Source: Pezicula radicicola
Lineage: Eukaryota > Ascomycota > Leotiomycetes > Helotiales > Dermateaceae
DNA length: 64,000 nt
Direction: 5' to 3'
Assembly (NCBI GenBank): GCA_003008705.1
Contig: PDUO01000023.1
Location: 225,312 to 289,311, forward strand
Translations under genes and position numbers: made by a program
Part shown: positions 30,775-41,219 of the stretch, piece by piece
How positions within the stretch are numbered: the first letter of the stretch is position 1
Layout of the letters: the number at the start of each line of letters is the position of its first letter
The notes under the pieces: generated by a model
Told to the model about the DNA's origin: nothing
Databases searched by the model: none
Seen by the model: the letters and a program-made list of their open reading frames with translations, nothing else

Positions 30775-33700
30775 CAAAACTTATGCTCTATTTAGCTAGC
30801 ATTAATTCTTCAAAAGCAACTGATTAGCAACGCCTGGGTGGTGGGTGATTGTAATGTGCTGTATTACTAGCTATCTAGCAATTAAGCTACTGGAGTGCTA
30901 TTTGCAATCTGCTCATCACATTAAGTATGAACTCTGAAAATCCCATTTCGAAGCCGACTTTCGCAGCCCGAATCAAAGCTCCATATAGCCATGCACCCAT
31001 CATTTCTTTGATTCCTTCTGAAGCCAAGTACTTCCGTCAAGGATGGGAGATCTACCTCTGCGTCAGATACAGGCTTGAGTTAAGTTTATGGAGAAAGGGG
31101 GCTGGAATCTGGGTAGTACCTAATAGCTCCACCTGACTGATTGGTACTTGTAGCCAAGACATTCGATCTCAGTGTGCAATGTGATCATACATTCAATAGT
31201 CGAAGCAATTGTTAGCTCGATATATGGTCGGAAGAGGAGAGAGGTAGAGGTCCAAAACCTCTAGATTTCTGTCCATCTGAGGGCGAGGTTGTCACAGTTC
31301 TCTATGTAAGCCCGAGCAAGCTAGAGATACTCTTTTCCTTGGGGGACTTAAACAAACGCCGTGTGCCGTTGAGGGTATTCTTGATCTTGTTCAATATGCC
31401 AGGTTCTTTTTACTTGAAGAAAGGCGTCAAGTGCAGGGCGACAGCTGCGACAGGTGTGTACTCTCTCAACACCTCTTGTCGGACTGCCTTGTTGACGTGG
31501 AAGAGTGTTGCTACTTGTTGCTAGAGTGATAAATCTAGCATTATGCACACGTTGCTGGCTACAACAAAAGTGGCCTTCACCTGAGAACTCGTTCTAAGAG
31601 ATGCAGATAAATCTACAAGAACTGCGACTGTCAAGTAAATTGACATGGCGGCTGCAGCCTCCACCGAAAATACGGGACAGAGTCGAGTATCGGAGTCTGA
31701 TAGAGTAGAAAGAGTGTGGTCCCATGTCTATGAAAACAAGAATACAAATCCAACGCCTTGTTGTACCGAATGCTCCAGACTAAATCCAAAGAGTCCACAA
31801 AGTCGAAGTCATATGGGACATTTCGCCGGTGTTGAGGTGAGGAAGCTGAGCTGTGGTGGTCCATTCCAGCTCATACTAAGATTTTGGAATCCCAGACGAG
31901 AAATCCAACAGTCAAGAACGCAAAGCTTGCTGTCCATTTTTCTTGGTGTTTGAAGTAGACCTGTCCACGGGTTCGTCTATTGCAGTTTCCTTCCTGGAGG
32001 TCATTGGGCCTTCATACACACACAAGACTCGGGTTTGGAAATCCTTTTTCGAATTCCGCAGCTCAGTGGCAACGTCTCTGGCAATGACAACTTCGCAGCG
32101 GACAAAAACGGATGATGGCGAATTTAAATTTCCGGGAATCCAGGCTCTTGTGAATGGTGTGGTCGAGTCAAACTTTGTCTCATATATTCAGAATTTTCAT
32201 GCAAAGTTGCCATAAGGCGTGAATCCTTTCCAGTTTCTTTGATGGCGGTGTGCATGAGCAAAGTTCTTACTAGACGTTGTTCGTTGCCATTGGTCGCCTG
32301 ACATGTTCAGAAGACTATGCTGTCGGTTCCCGAGAGAGCTTGAACTGGAAAAAAAACATAGCTTACTTGACCAGATTCTCCAAGTGTCTAAGGCTAGCTT
32401 TAGCACCTTTCGTGCATTTCAGCTAGCATCTTCCTGGGGGGTTCCAACCAGAGATGAAAAAGGAAGACGGACAGTGACTGTAACAGTCGTTCAAGACAGA
32501 CTGTGTAGATGCCCTCCCCTAAATACGCTTGTTTGCGTTTGCGGCTACTCGTCTAAAGCGACTCGCTTGATGCTGCTCGTCTGGAGACCTCCCTTTAGCG
32601 ACGCTCGTATAGATAACCTTGTGTGGATGGGTCGTTTAGATAGGGTCCTATAACGAGTTGTTTGGAGGGTTCGATTAACCAAATAACCGTATTGGAGGTC
32701 AGGGATGCTGCGAGACGGGCTTGCTTCGGCACGACAATTTGGGTAGTATACTCAATATTGAGATATTATAATTTGTCCGCTCTAAGATTTGTCATTGTCA
32801 GCGCCAAGTCTAGTTAAGCTAAAAGAATGCTCAATTCTGCCTGAAAACAAATATATCCTTGAACGGCTAATGGCGACGATACAGCATGTGTCGTTGAGTC
32901 GAAGGAAAAGATTGCATAGGAAGAAACGGCAAATGCTAGCATTTGGAGCCATCCGCCGCCATCCGCCGCCAAAGACATTCATTTACACATGCAGTAAAAC
33001 AGACGAGAAGAAAGTAAGAGACGTACCAAGTAAGACGCCGCAGTCATGTTTGCTTCCACTGAGAGCTTTCTCCATGCAGCTCCTGAGCAAGGACAACTTC
33101 AAGTACGTGGTAAGTGGGACCTTCGATTGCTCGCCTTGCATCCGTTTATTCCGGCTTCTAAGCTGCAAACAAGAGTGAAGGACTTGTGCCTAGGCTTGAC
33201 TTTGCAGCCCCAGTGGTGACACCATCCATTGGCTCATATACCTTGGGTATCTCGAGCCATACTCGAAGGTCTTCGACAATTGTTCTTTGGCAGAGTTTCT
33301 CGCATATGGCAATATTTTTACCTCTCAACTCGGCAAGGCATACAACAAGTATCCCATCCAATTATCCTTCCTTTCTGATATATGCCCTTTCTCATTCGTG
33401 GTTGGACAGCTGCTTGCTGAAATATGATTAGCAAACTCTGCTGAGGATATTGAGGTCCTTGCGCTTACCAACTGCCCCTACGATGTCTGGAAACACTACG
33501 GGCTCGGCGGACGGCAGACCACCCTACATATGGAACTGTGTATAATGAATGAAGTACCCGAGTATGCGGTTACTGGAGTAGATGGTGCTGCAACTGCACT
33601 TTGATGCAGGATCTTCTTGGTTCGTTTCAATGGCCAACATCGTGGTGCGTCTCCATCGAACACAATATCCGATTCTCCCTTCCTTAGATACACGTATTGG

Positions 33701-34941
33701 AGATGGTAGAAGAAAAACAAATCGATGATATGAATTGGGTGGCTGATAGCTAACCGCATGCGCAAGTGCTTCTTCTGCTATGCAAGTCAGCGAGGTTTTA
33801 GAAGGCAGCGGTGGTGAGATAGGAGTATATACGGTGAAAAGGAGGGAATGTTAAGACATCGAAGTCATGGCGTAGCTTTTGTACCTCGTCGTATGGCGTT
33901 TGATTACCTATTTATTTGTGGCTCTATGGTTGGGAGCATCGTCTTGCGCCTCGTGTGGAAACACCTTGCATCGTTGGGAGCTAACCTCCAAGGCAAAGGA
34001 ATATCGCGTTGCAGGCGCTTCGCAGTATTCACAATGAGCTGTAACTTAGATGGACCGGTATTTCCTGGTAAAGGAGGGCGGGAGATCAACGAAGGAAGAA
34101 GTTGATGGTAACGATACTCAATAACACCCGCAGATATCCTAAATGCCTGTAGCCTCGTCTGGAAGGCACAACAAATAATTTGACGCTTCTTCCAATTAGG
34201 GTACCTCCCCAAAGCATGGCAACACTTCAACGCTATGCAACAAGCACGCTTTCTGCGCAACTATAACCACACAATTTTACTATTTCAAAACACAGAATAT
34301 GTTTCGGGAAAGATACAAAGGTAATAGAGCACAATTCACCGTTTACTAGCTTAGTGCTTAGTGCGCCGTCGAGTTAAGGCAGCCTCGAGCGAATTTAGAG
34401 CACAGTACATGTGAGGAGAGTAGCATCACAACAAGCTGCAAGGTGCATGTTACTTCCAATTTTAGTATAAATTATACCTATCTTTGCTAAATAAATTGCA
34501 CTGAAATAAATATGTTTTCGACGATAGCTTTTTAAATGTACACGGGGTAGGATAAATGTGACATACAATTGCTACGGTCTGACCTCGAGGTGATGGTTTT
34601 CAAGAGAGAGTGAGTGTCTTAAAATGGTATCACATCAATCCGTAGAGTCTGGGCTGGGATTTGATCACTGATGAGGGGCAAGAATATTGGCTCTTAGTGA
34701 ATTTGAAGGTCTACTAGTACAACAAATGTCACTACCTCAACCCTATTTCCCATTGTTTCCATATACATTGGTACCCGTAGTAATCGACACCAACGTGTCT
34801 GAAACCACAGATGCTAATGCCATGAAGGCTCCCACTTTGAGGTTTTGAGCCACCTCAAGCGCCTCCGACTCGGACAGATTCTCGACTAGCGATGTGCTTA
34901 GTGACCGGATCCTTGACTAATATCGGCTCACCCCCAAAGAC
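30775..34941. other. Gene-poor tract with scattered coding-like minus frames
   Basis: Minus frames at 33158-33361 (ELRGKNIAICEKLCQRTIVE), 33496-33765 and 33904-34260 look protein-like in composition but cannot be joined. I see no RNA gene or transposon ends. Confidence 0.25.
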
Positions 34942-35004
34942 CTTCAGGAGCTCCTAGATGTAATACCGAATATCGTAATCGACGAACTTTGGGTAGAGGC
35001 TTCG
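34942..35004 (-). pseudogene. CK2-alpha fragment with in-frame stop
   Basis: Minus frame reads RSLYPKFVDYDIRYYI, TAG (34954-34956), ELLK. Casein kinase 2 catalytic subunits carry LYP-x-(F/L)-x-D-x-DIR-(Y/F)-Y, one residue, then E-L-L-K, directly before the A-L-D-(F/Y)-CHS loop. What follows here (VFGGEPILVKDPVTK) is not CK2. The piece ends where the 18.16 kb shard begins in CK2 order. Confidence 0.55.
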
Positions 35005-35107
35005 TATCCATTGCTTTTTGCTTTGTATCACCTAAGCAAGCCAAGGCCTCATCGTATCTTGTTAGATCTGGTTGTAGAGCGATAATGGGAGCGGGCTTTT
35101 CACTTAA

Positions 35108-35166
35108 ACTCCGATATCTTCTACCTACAACCTCGGTAAGAAGTTGCAAGTAGAAGATATCAGAGT
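35108..35166. repeat. Inverted repeat, 16 of 17 bp paired
   Basis: Arms 35108-35124 and 35150-35166 pair except at one position; the core GATATCTTCTAC / GTAGAAGATATC is perfect over 12 bp. Loop 25 nt. It lies about 100 bp from the CK2-like shard. Confidence 0.8.
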
Positions 35167-36189
35167 CGAAGTTGGTGTAAAACCGCTTTCTGGTTGAAAG
35201 TACGCACTTGAAAAATAAACAGGTTAGCATGCAATCGTGTGCCAAGAGCACAGGTGCGAACACTTACGTTATTTCATTTTCATCTCTTCTACTGCCACCC
35301 GTAGACATGTTTTTGGATTCGAGTGCAAGCTGAGCAGAGTGGGGAACTCTTCCAGAGAATCTTGTCGTATATATCCAACTCTAGTGCCTGGTCACACCCA
35401 TGTATCTCAGTTATGCACCATTGTCGAACCGTCTTCAGTGCCTGTCAAAGTTAGCATGCTATGGCATAACAGATCGATCAGGGATTGGGTAATGTAATGT
35501 CGAAACTATGTTATCCGGATCCGATGTGAGATTGGGGGAAAGGCATCGCAAGCAGAACCCACTAAGCATGAAGTTCGAGATGAATGGAAGACTTACCAGT
35601 GTGTGCTAGGCAACACTACCCAACTTTCTCCAAGTGATGTAGAAGTGGTGCTGTGATACCCTCCTTCTCCTCCACCATGCTGCAGTCTCGCGGTGCTCGG
35701 ATCCGACTTTATTTTCTTCTCTTGTGCTGTGGAACCGTTGGGGATTGCTAGTTCTGCATGATTTATGTGGTGGGGGGAACGGGGAGAAAATGTGACGGGG
35801 GAGCGAGGGGGCGCGCAAGGCTGAATCTGGTCCATTAACGGCAAAATCCAGACTGCAGGTCACAATTTTACAAATCAATCACCTAATAAGTAATAAACGT
35901 GTGATCTTCATTGTCTACTCCATCCACGAGTTTAAAACAAGCACGATGATCTAAAACTCCAGTCCAATTTTGAACGTCTCAATTTCAGTTCAAGCAAAAC
36001 CATCTAACCTCTTCATAATAGTGTCTTTCTCCTGATATCTCTACCACACCGCCCAGGCAACAGAGTTTAAACTCGATCAGATGATGAGATAGGAGTCTGA
36101 GCAGTTTCTTCGGCAGTCATTCGGCGCGGATAGGATGGAGGTTGGTTCTCCACGTCATCAGCTGGATGTAGCCTGCGAAGCAAAAAATG

Positions 36190-36772
36190 TCAGTAACATT
36201 CACTTAATTGTGATTGGAAAAGTTTACTCTGTAGAAAGAAGTGGGTCGTTCGTGATGCAAGGCACTGGAAATCAGATGCTCTCAAGAAGGTAATAAGGTT
36301 GAGCATAGCTTGAAAGTTGGAAATGTCCTTGTTTATTTGAGGTATTTCCTCTTGCTGTACACATCTACCTGATAGTGTGCCCACAAGTTATCCGAAAGCA
36401 CGGCCTCCATTCTATTGGGCAATACTACAAGGAGCATCCGCCTATGAGACTCCAAAAAAGGGGCATTGAACGGAATGATTCTATAATGATAGCCGAAGCA
36501 ACTAATACTATAAAACACTCCTAAGTTGTCGCTTCGTCACTATGTTCTCCAATTATGCCTTTCCGTTTTCCCTGCAGCGTCCCCTGCATTAAGCTCGGCA
36601 GAGATTTTCCGGTACGGCACTTGATTGAGGTAGTCAATTGGTGTGTAGGTGATTTTTCTCTCGACCCATAGCGGATCATAGCCAAGCCCAAGTGGGAATG
36701 ACTTGGATGGTTGTTGACCAGAGACACTTGAAGGTCCACTTCGGACACTTGGGGGTCCTTCGACCTGGGATG
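36190..36772 (-). other. Coding-like fragments, unassigned
   Basis: Minus frame ending TAG at 36540 reads GPPSVRSGPSSVSGQQPSKS, FPLGLGYDPLWVERKITYTP and AELNAGDAAGKTERHNWRT; a further frame at 36190-36384 holds NKDISNFQAMLNLITFLRAS. Composition is protein-like and they may be exons of one gene, but no start, family or frame-keeping join could be found. Confidence 0.25.
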
Positions 36773-37584
36773 GGTCTCAGCGTGAGCCTACCGCTATCTG
36801 TCGACCAACTTCTGACATTGTTACCAGTTGGGGTCTTCGATCTTGAGTGCGTTTGAGATATATTTACTTCGACCGAGGCAGAACTAATGCCATAGAGTGA
36901 TGCTGCTCGACATAGGGGGAGTCTGTACGGGATTTATCTTTCGACTAATAGTTCTATCAGTATTAAACTTGGGTTAAAGTTGGCAGCAATGCTACTAACG
37001 TATTTAGGATGACTCGTTACTTCCCATAGAGCTTCAGACGTCTAAAAAGATTCAGGAGATTTGTCTTCGTACCGATAGTATTATCAGTAATAGTGTTGGA
37101 TTGAATTGAGCGGAGAATTTTTTAGGTGCCTCAAGATGAATCGCCCCTTCTTTCGTGGCTTCGGAAGCTTAAAAGGGTTCAGGGTCTCCATTTCAGAAAC
37201 TCAACGAGAATATGCCGCTTTTTTGGCAAGCGAATAATCCGCTTCTGCTTTGATTGAGGTTCGTGGCAAATAGAACAAGAATAGGAGTGTAAAAGAAGAC
37301 ATTTTTGTCGGCTTTTGACAGTTTTCTCGGTCGTATAATGGTGTGATGAATTCAAAGGCTCATTAGTGTATTTGTAGAGGAGATTGCTCTGTGCGGGAAT
37401 AGAAATTTCCAACTTGTTCTCCAATTTCGTTTGCCAATACTTGGGACTGCTGACATGGTTAGCCGGAGAGCTTCATGGCCTTTGTAAACCTGGAAGGCGT
37501 TTTCTTGTAGCATAAAATGAGTAGAAAAGTCATTTTGATAAAGTGATTCCGCGATACCAGGCTTCTGAGAAAAATGAATGGTGA

Positions 37585-38049
37585 TCATATATGGAAAATT
37601 GGGAAAGAAATCATGGCCACATACCTTAATACTTTTGGTCTTTTGAGTCCTATTTTATTGAACAGAACACAAGGCTCGACGAGAGTGTTATTTCTTCTGA
37701 GTCCACCGTTCTGGCCAGCACATCCAGTGCCGACTTTACACCCTCTATAATTCAATCTGAAGTGTGTTTTGGGTGCAGAACGGAATCTATTAACTTCGCC
37801 ACGGACATTGTTGGAAAATCTCTGTAATTCCAAAGCTCCGCCCCGTCGACCATCCACGATTGTTGTCCGTTCAGCTTGTTTTGGAGAAGAAAATCTGTTC
37901 GTGTAGCGTTGATTGTAGTATTGGAGGAGAAAGTTGTTTGTGGCTGCTTGGTGAAGAGGAAGATTGAGCTTACGAGTGTGTTCAGCTTTCAAAATATATC
38001 CAGCAGTAGCTTTGCCCTTCAGCGCGGGCGGAAATGTTGCTAGGTTCAT
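37585..38049 (-). CDS. Hypothetical ORF next to the MAT-like remnant
   Basis: ATG at 38049, 154 codons: NLATFPPALKGKATAGYILK, then Asn/Arg/Gln-rich sequence. A coding-like frame at 38046-38190 just upstream (PEAYNKIVEYMRLHPADFMG) ends where this one starts. The two could be exons of one gene. Basic, no membrane segment, no recognised domain. Low support: a chance ORF is possible. Confidence 0.25.
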   Translation of the reverse strand: MNLATFPPALKGKATAGYILKAEHTRKLNLPLHQAATNNFLLQYYNQRYTNRFSSPKQAERTTIVDGRRGGALELQRFSNNVRGEVNRFRSAPKTHFRLNYRGCKVGTGCAGQNGGLRRNNTLVEPCVLFNKIGLKRPKVLRYVAMISFPIFHI

Positions 38050-38857
38050 ATAAGGCCCATAAAGTCGGCTGGATGTAGACGCATATATTCGACGATCTTG
38101 TTGTAAGCTTCGGGACGTGCTTCCGTGTGTCCGAGTACTTGATCAGAAAGCTCTATAGAAGTGTTTCTCGGAGGCGTCGAGGACCTATAGTAGCTCTTTC
38201 TGGTCCACGCAGTTATTTTAACTGTCTTCAAAGATCCCAATGGCCATGGTACAAGGCTTACTTGTCGTCGAACTAAAGACAGCAACTATGGTCTACTATC
38301 CAGTAAACTGCTGTTATTCTTCTCGAGCAATCAAGGCTGTAGCTTCCCCTCTACAGACTTCTTTATAACATGCTGGCCTTCCAAGATTTCCATGTCTCGG
38401 GTTGTATGTATCTTGGTATTCTATTTCCTGGCCTATTAAGAGTTAGAAAAATGTAGACTAATGGTGTCCAAACTGTGTAAACTTACGTTTCCTGTGTTGT
38501 CCATTGCAATTATTGAGGGGAGGATCTCTGGTACATGTGCAGTTGCAGGTTATGCGCCAAACGAGTCTGCGGATAACGTTGGTATAAGATACCAAAAGTG
38601 AAAAGCTTCAACCTCATCTCATTCTCCTCGTCGATGGTAGCTGTGTTGCTAAATAGCAGAATATATTGACGAATATATGGATCGGAAGTTAAGAGATGGT
38701 TGCTTGATTCTATATAGGTAGTAAAATGAGAGTATATATATATAAACGAGAGTAAGTAATTACTAATGCCGAAACAGCTTGTATAGCATCGGAGAAACAG
38801 TCTTCTTATATGTGAAACGCTTAGAAATTAACTGTCTGACTAATGCTATCGGCTTAT

Positions 38858-39969
38858 CTATAGCATGAACTGAATATGAACCATATTTATGGTTTCTGAA
38901 TAAGTGGCAATACTGTTATATTTGGCAACAAGCTGATCACTTATATGTTGCGATTCTTGCGTACTTGAGTAGGCTTTTGCGACGATGGCCCATTCAGCCT
39001 TGAAAGGGTCACGCTGCCACAGAACCGTAAGATATGCGAAAGCTTCCTTCATATAATCACCCATAGTTCCACCAACAGTTAGCTAGACCTTGCTTTATAA
39101 GCTGAATCCATTTCTTTCTAGAAGTAACAAGGGGAAACTAACTTCTCACTGATCCGCACTGTATGTGATTGTGGACCTTGTACTTAGTAAATAAAAACTT
39201 GACGTAGGCGCTAAGCTTGTCAATGCTGTGCATCTCATCTTTTGGTAATGCAGTAACTGCGGAAGATGTTCAAAAATTGTCTTGAGCACGTTCATGCGCC
39301 TTACAGCATTTGCTGCATGTCGTCTCCCTTCCAGCTTGATATGCAAACGCTTGGCCTGACTGCAATTAGAACGGTCTTGAAATGTACGTGGTGATGATGT
39401 AGACTTACCTTCAGCGCTCCATTTGGTTGTGGAGATTGTGCGAGTCATGGAGACACACGTCCTCCGGTAGCTCTATAGGTAAATGACAATTTTTCAAGGA
39501 TTTGTCTCTGTTGTGAGCCTTCTTGGTTGAAAGCTCAAGCCTCGCAACGCCATACCAATCCCTTTGCATTTCAATCGAGCGAGCAGGCGCGTTTACTGTC
39601 AGATGGCCAACTTCGTGGATCCTCCCTTAGATCCAGCTCGTCATGCTTTCAGCAGTATCAAGATCTTCGTTGCTGCGTAACTCGACAATATCGGCATTGG
39701 TCATTTGAGGTCAATTTGACCATCCTAGATTCCACGAACTCGTAGAAGTTAGCTCCTCGAATACTCAACACATACATCAGGGAGCAGAAGAAGGTGAGAG
39801 GGTAGGACGGGGTTTAGAGTGCAACTCACAAGTATAGAGACTTCACGGATTCTCTTCGCGACCCCACTCGCCGCTTATCTACCTCAACATTGGTAGCATT
39901 GCTAATGACGTTGAAGAACGCCTCATTAGCGAGCGTTGCAAAGGGCTGAATTGATATTGCGGCATCCAT
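38858..39969 (-). pseudogene. MAT1-1-1-like (mating-type alpha-box) gene, apparently degenerate
   Basis: The ATG at 39969 opens MDAAISIQPFATLANEAFFN, VISNATNVEVDKRRVGSRR, ending at a GTGAGT donor (39829); the short acidic/hydrophobic head then basic run fits MAT1-1-1 N-termini. Further down, minus frames give NVLKTIFEHLPQ (39250-39300) and then, from the ATG at 39064, LTVLWQRDPFKAEWAIVAKA (39031-38972), the signature LW-x-x-DPF-x-x-(K/E)W-x-x-x-A-x-x-Y of the alpha-1 box. The last frame ends at TAG, 38858. I could not join the three pieces in one frame: stops follow the best acceptors after exon 1. So it is either a decayed alpha-box gene or one with more introns than I found. The usual neighbours APN2 and SLA2 are not visible in the window. 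Confidence 0.5.
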
Positions 39970-40382
39970 ATTAGGTACCTAGTGATGTTGGCCTGTGTGG
40001 TCGCTCCTAGCCCTTAAATCCTCCAATGGCTTGTCTTTGGGGTGGCGATCAACAAGATGCTCTATTGCGCCTGCGCAGAAGGATTATGATCTTTCAGGGT
40101 TCTGAAGCGAAGTTTTTGAAACCACAAATGTGATGAGTTGTTGCTGCTAATGATGATGTGGTGGAGAGAAAAGTGTTCATGATGCGCGATGCTACAAACT
40201 CGGCCTGAGAGATATTTTAGCTTGGTAGCTGAGAAACGCGCCTTCCTTCATCTGCAGCGTTGGTTTAAAGCATCATTTCGTCACACGAGTTCATCCATAC
40301 ATACATTGAATTGAGTTAAACAGAATTATCCTGAAAACAATAACTTTTCGATTGTATTCTTAAACCGCCGTTTGGGTTAGCT

Positions 40383-40850
40383 ATGAATTCAGAAGGCAAG
40401 GTTTTTGATCAAAGAAGTGCAGCTTTGAAGATGATCATCGGGCCGCTGTTTCATACCTCGAAGAAATTAATTCCAGAAAAGTACGCTCCCAGACTTAACA
40501 AAGCATTAACGCCCTTAGTTCTTGGTCCTTCGATTATTCATCACTATTCCTCAAGTCCAGGGTCTTTTCTTTATCCCTCGCCTTCATTAATCCTTGCTCT
40601 CGCAACACTTCTCAGCCACGTTCTCATCCCTCTAACCCCTACCATAACCCCAATCACCACGATACTGAAATTGAACAATATGCACCAACAACTACTAATC
40701 ATTTTTTCATCACCAAGATCATTCACTCGTATTTTGGCATCTGTACGAGCCCCTTTTGTTTGTCGATTACGAATACGAAGTCTCGGTGTCAACAAGCACA
40801 GTCTCGGTGATGATGTATCGCTGAAGCAGCGAACATATGAGTTATGCTGA
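40383..40850 (+). CDS. Hypothetical protein with one hydrophobic segment
   Basis: ATG at 40383, single frame, 155 residues. The head (NSEGKVFDQRSAALKMIIGP) is mixed-charge; the segment around SLILALATLLSHVLIPLTP is hydrophobic and could cross a membrane; the tail is basic. No family recognised and no neighbour context. It is divergent from the MAT-like remnant, 413 bp away. Could be an orphan gene or a chance ORF. Confidence 0.3.
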   Translation: MNSEGKVFDQRSAALKMIIGPLFHTSKKLIPEKYAPRLNKALTPLVLGPSIIHHYSSSPGSFLYPSPSLILALATLLSHVLIPLTPTITPITTILKLNNMHQQLLIIFSSPRSFTRILASVRAPFVCRLRIRSLGVNKHSLGDDVSLKQRTYELC

Positions 40851-41219
40851 AAGAAAGATTCCTTGATCGTTATCACCTCCACTGTCATCATCTCCATTAT
40901 ATGGTAGTGTTCAATTAATTGGGGATAGGCATGTGATCATCCTCCTCTGGCTACAAGCCCATTCCCACACACTTAGTTCCACAATCAATACAACACCTTG
41001 GCCACCTTATGTTGCCCTCAAATAACTATTCAATCCAACAGATAGTCTAACTCCTTCTTGTTTACCTTCCCCGTTTTTGTCCAGAAGAAGAAAAGAGCCC
41101 TTATCTCAATCAGGAGCAAATTCCTCTGACTCTGTCTCATTTACCAATGGAGAATCATCTTATACACTAGTCTCGATCTCCTCTCGATATCTCCACTCCT
41201 CGGCCATTCAATCATGCAG

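Noticed and set aside
32480..32640. Irregular ACTCGTCTAAAGCG-type repetition as a telomere-like or satellite array
   Set aside because: Only a few loosely similar units; period not maintained.
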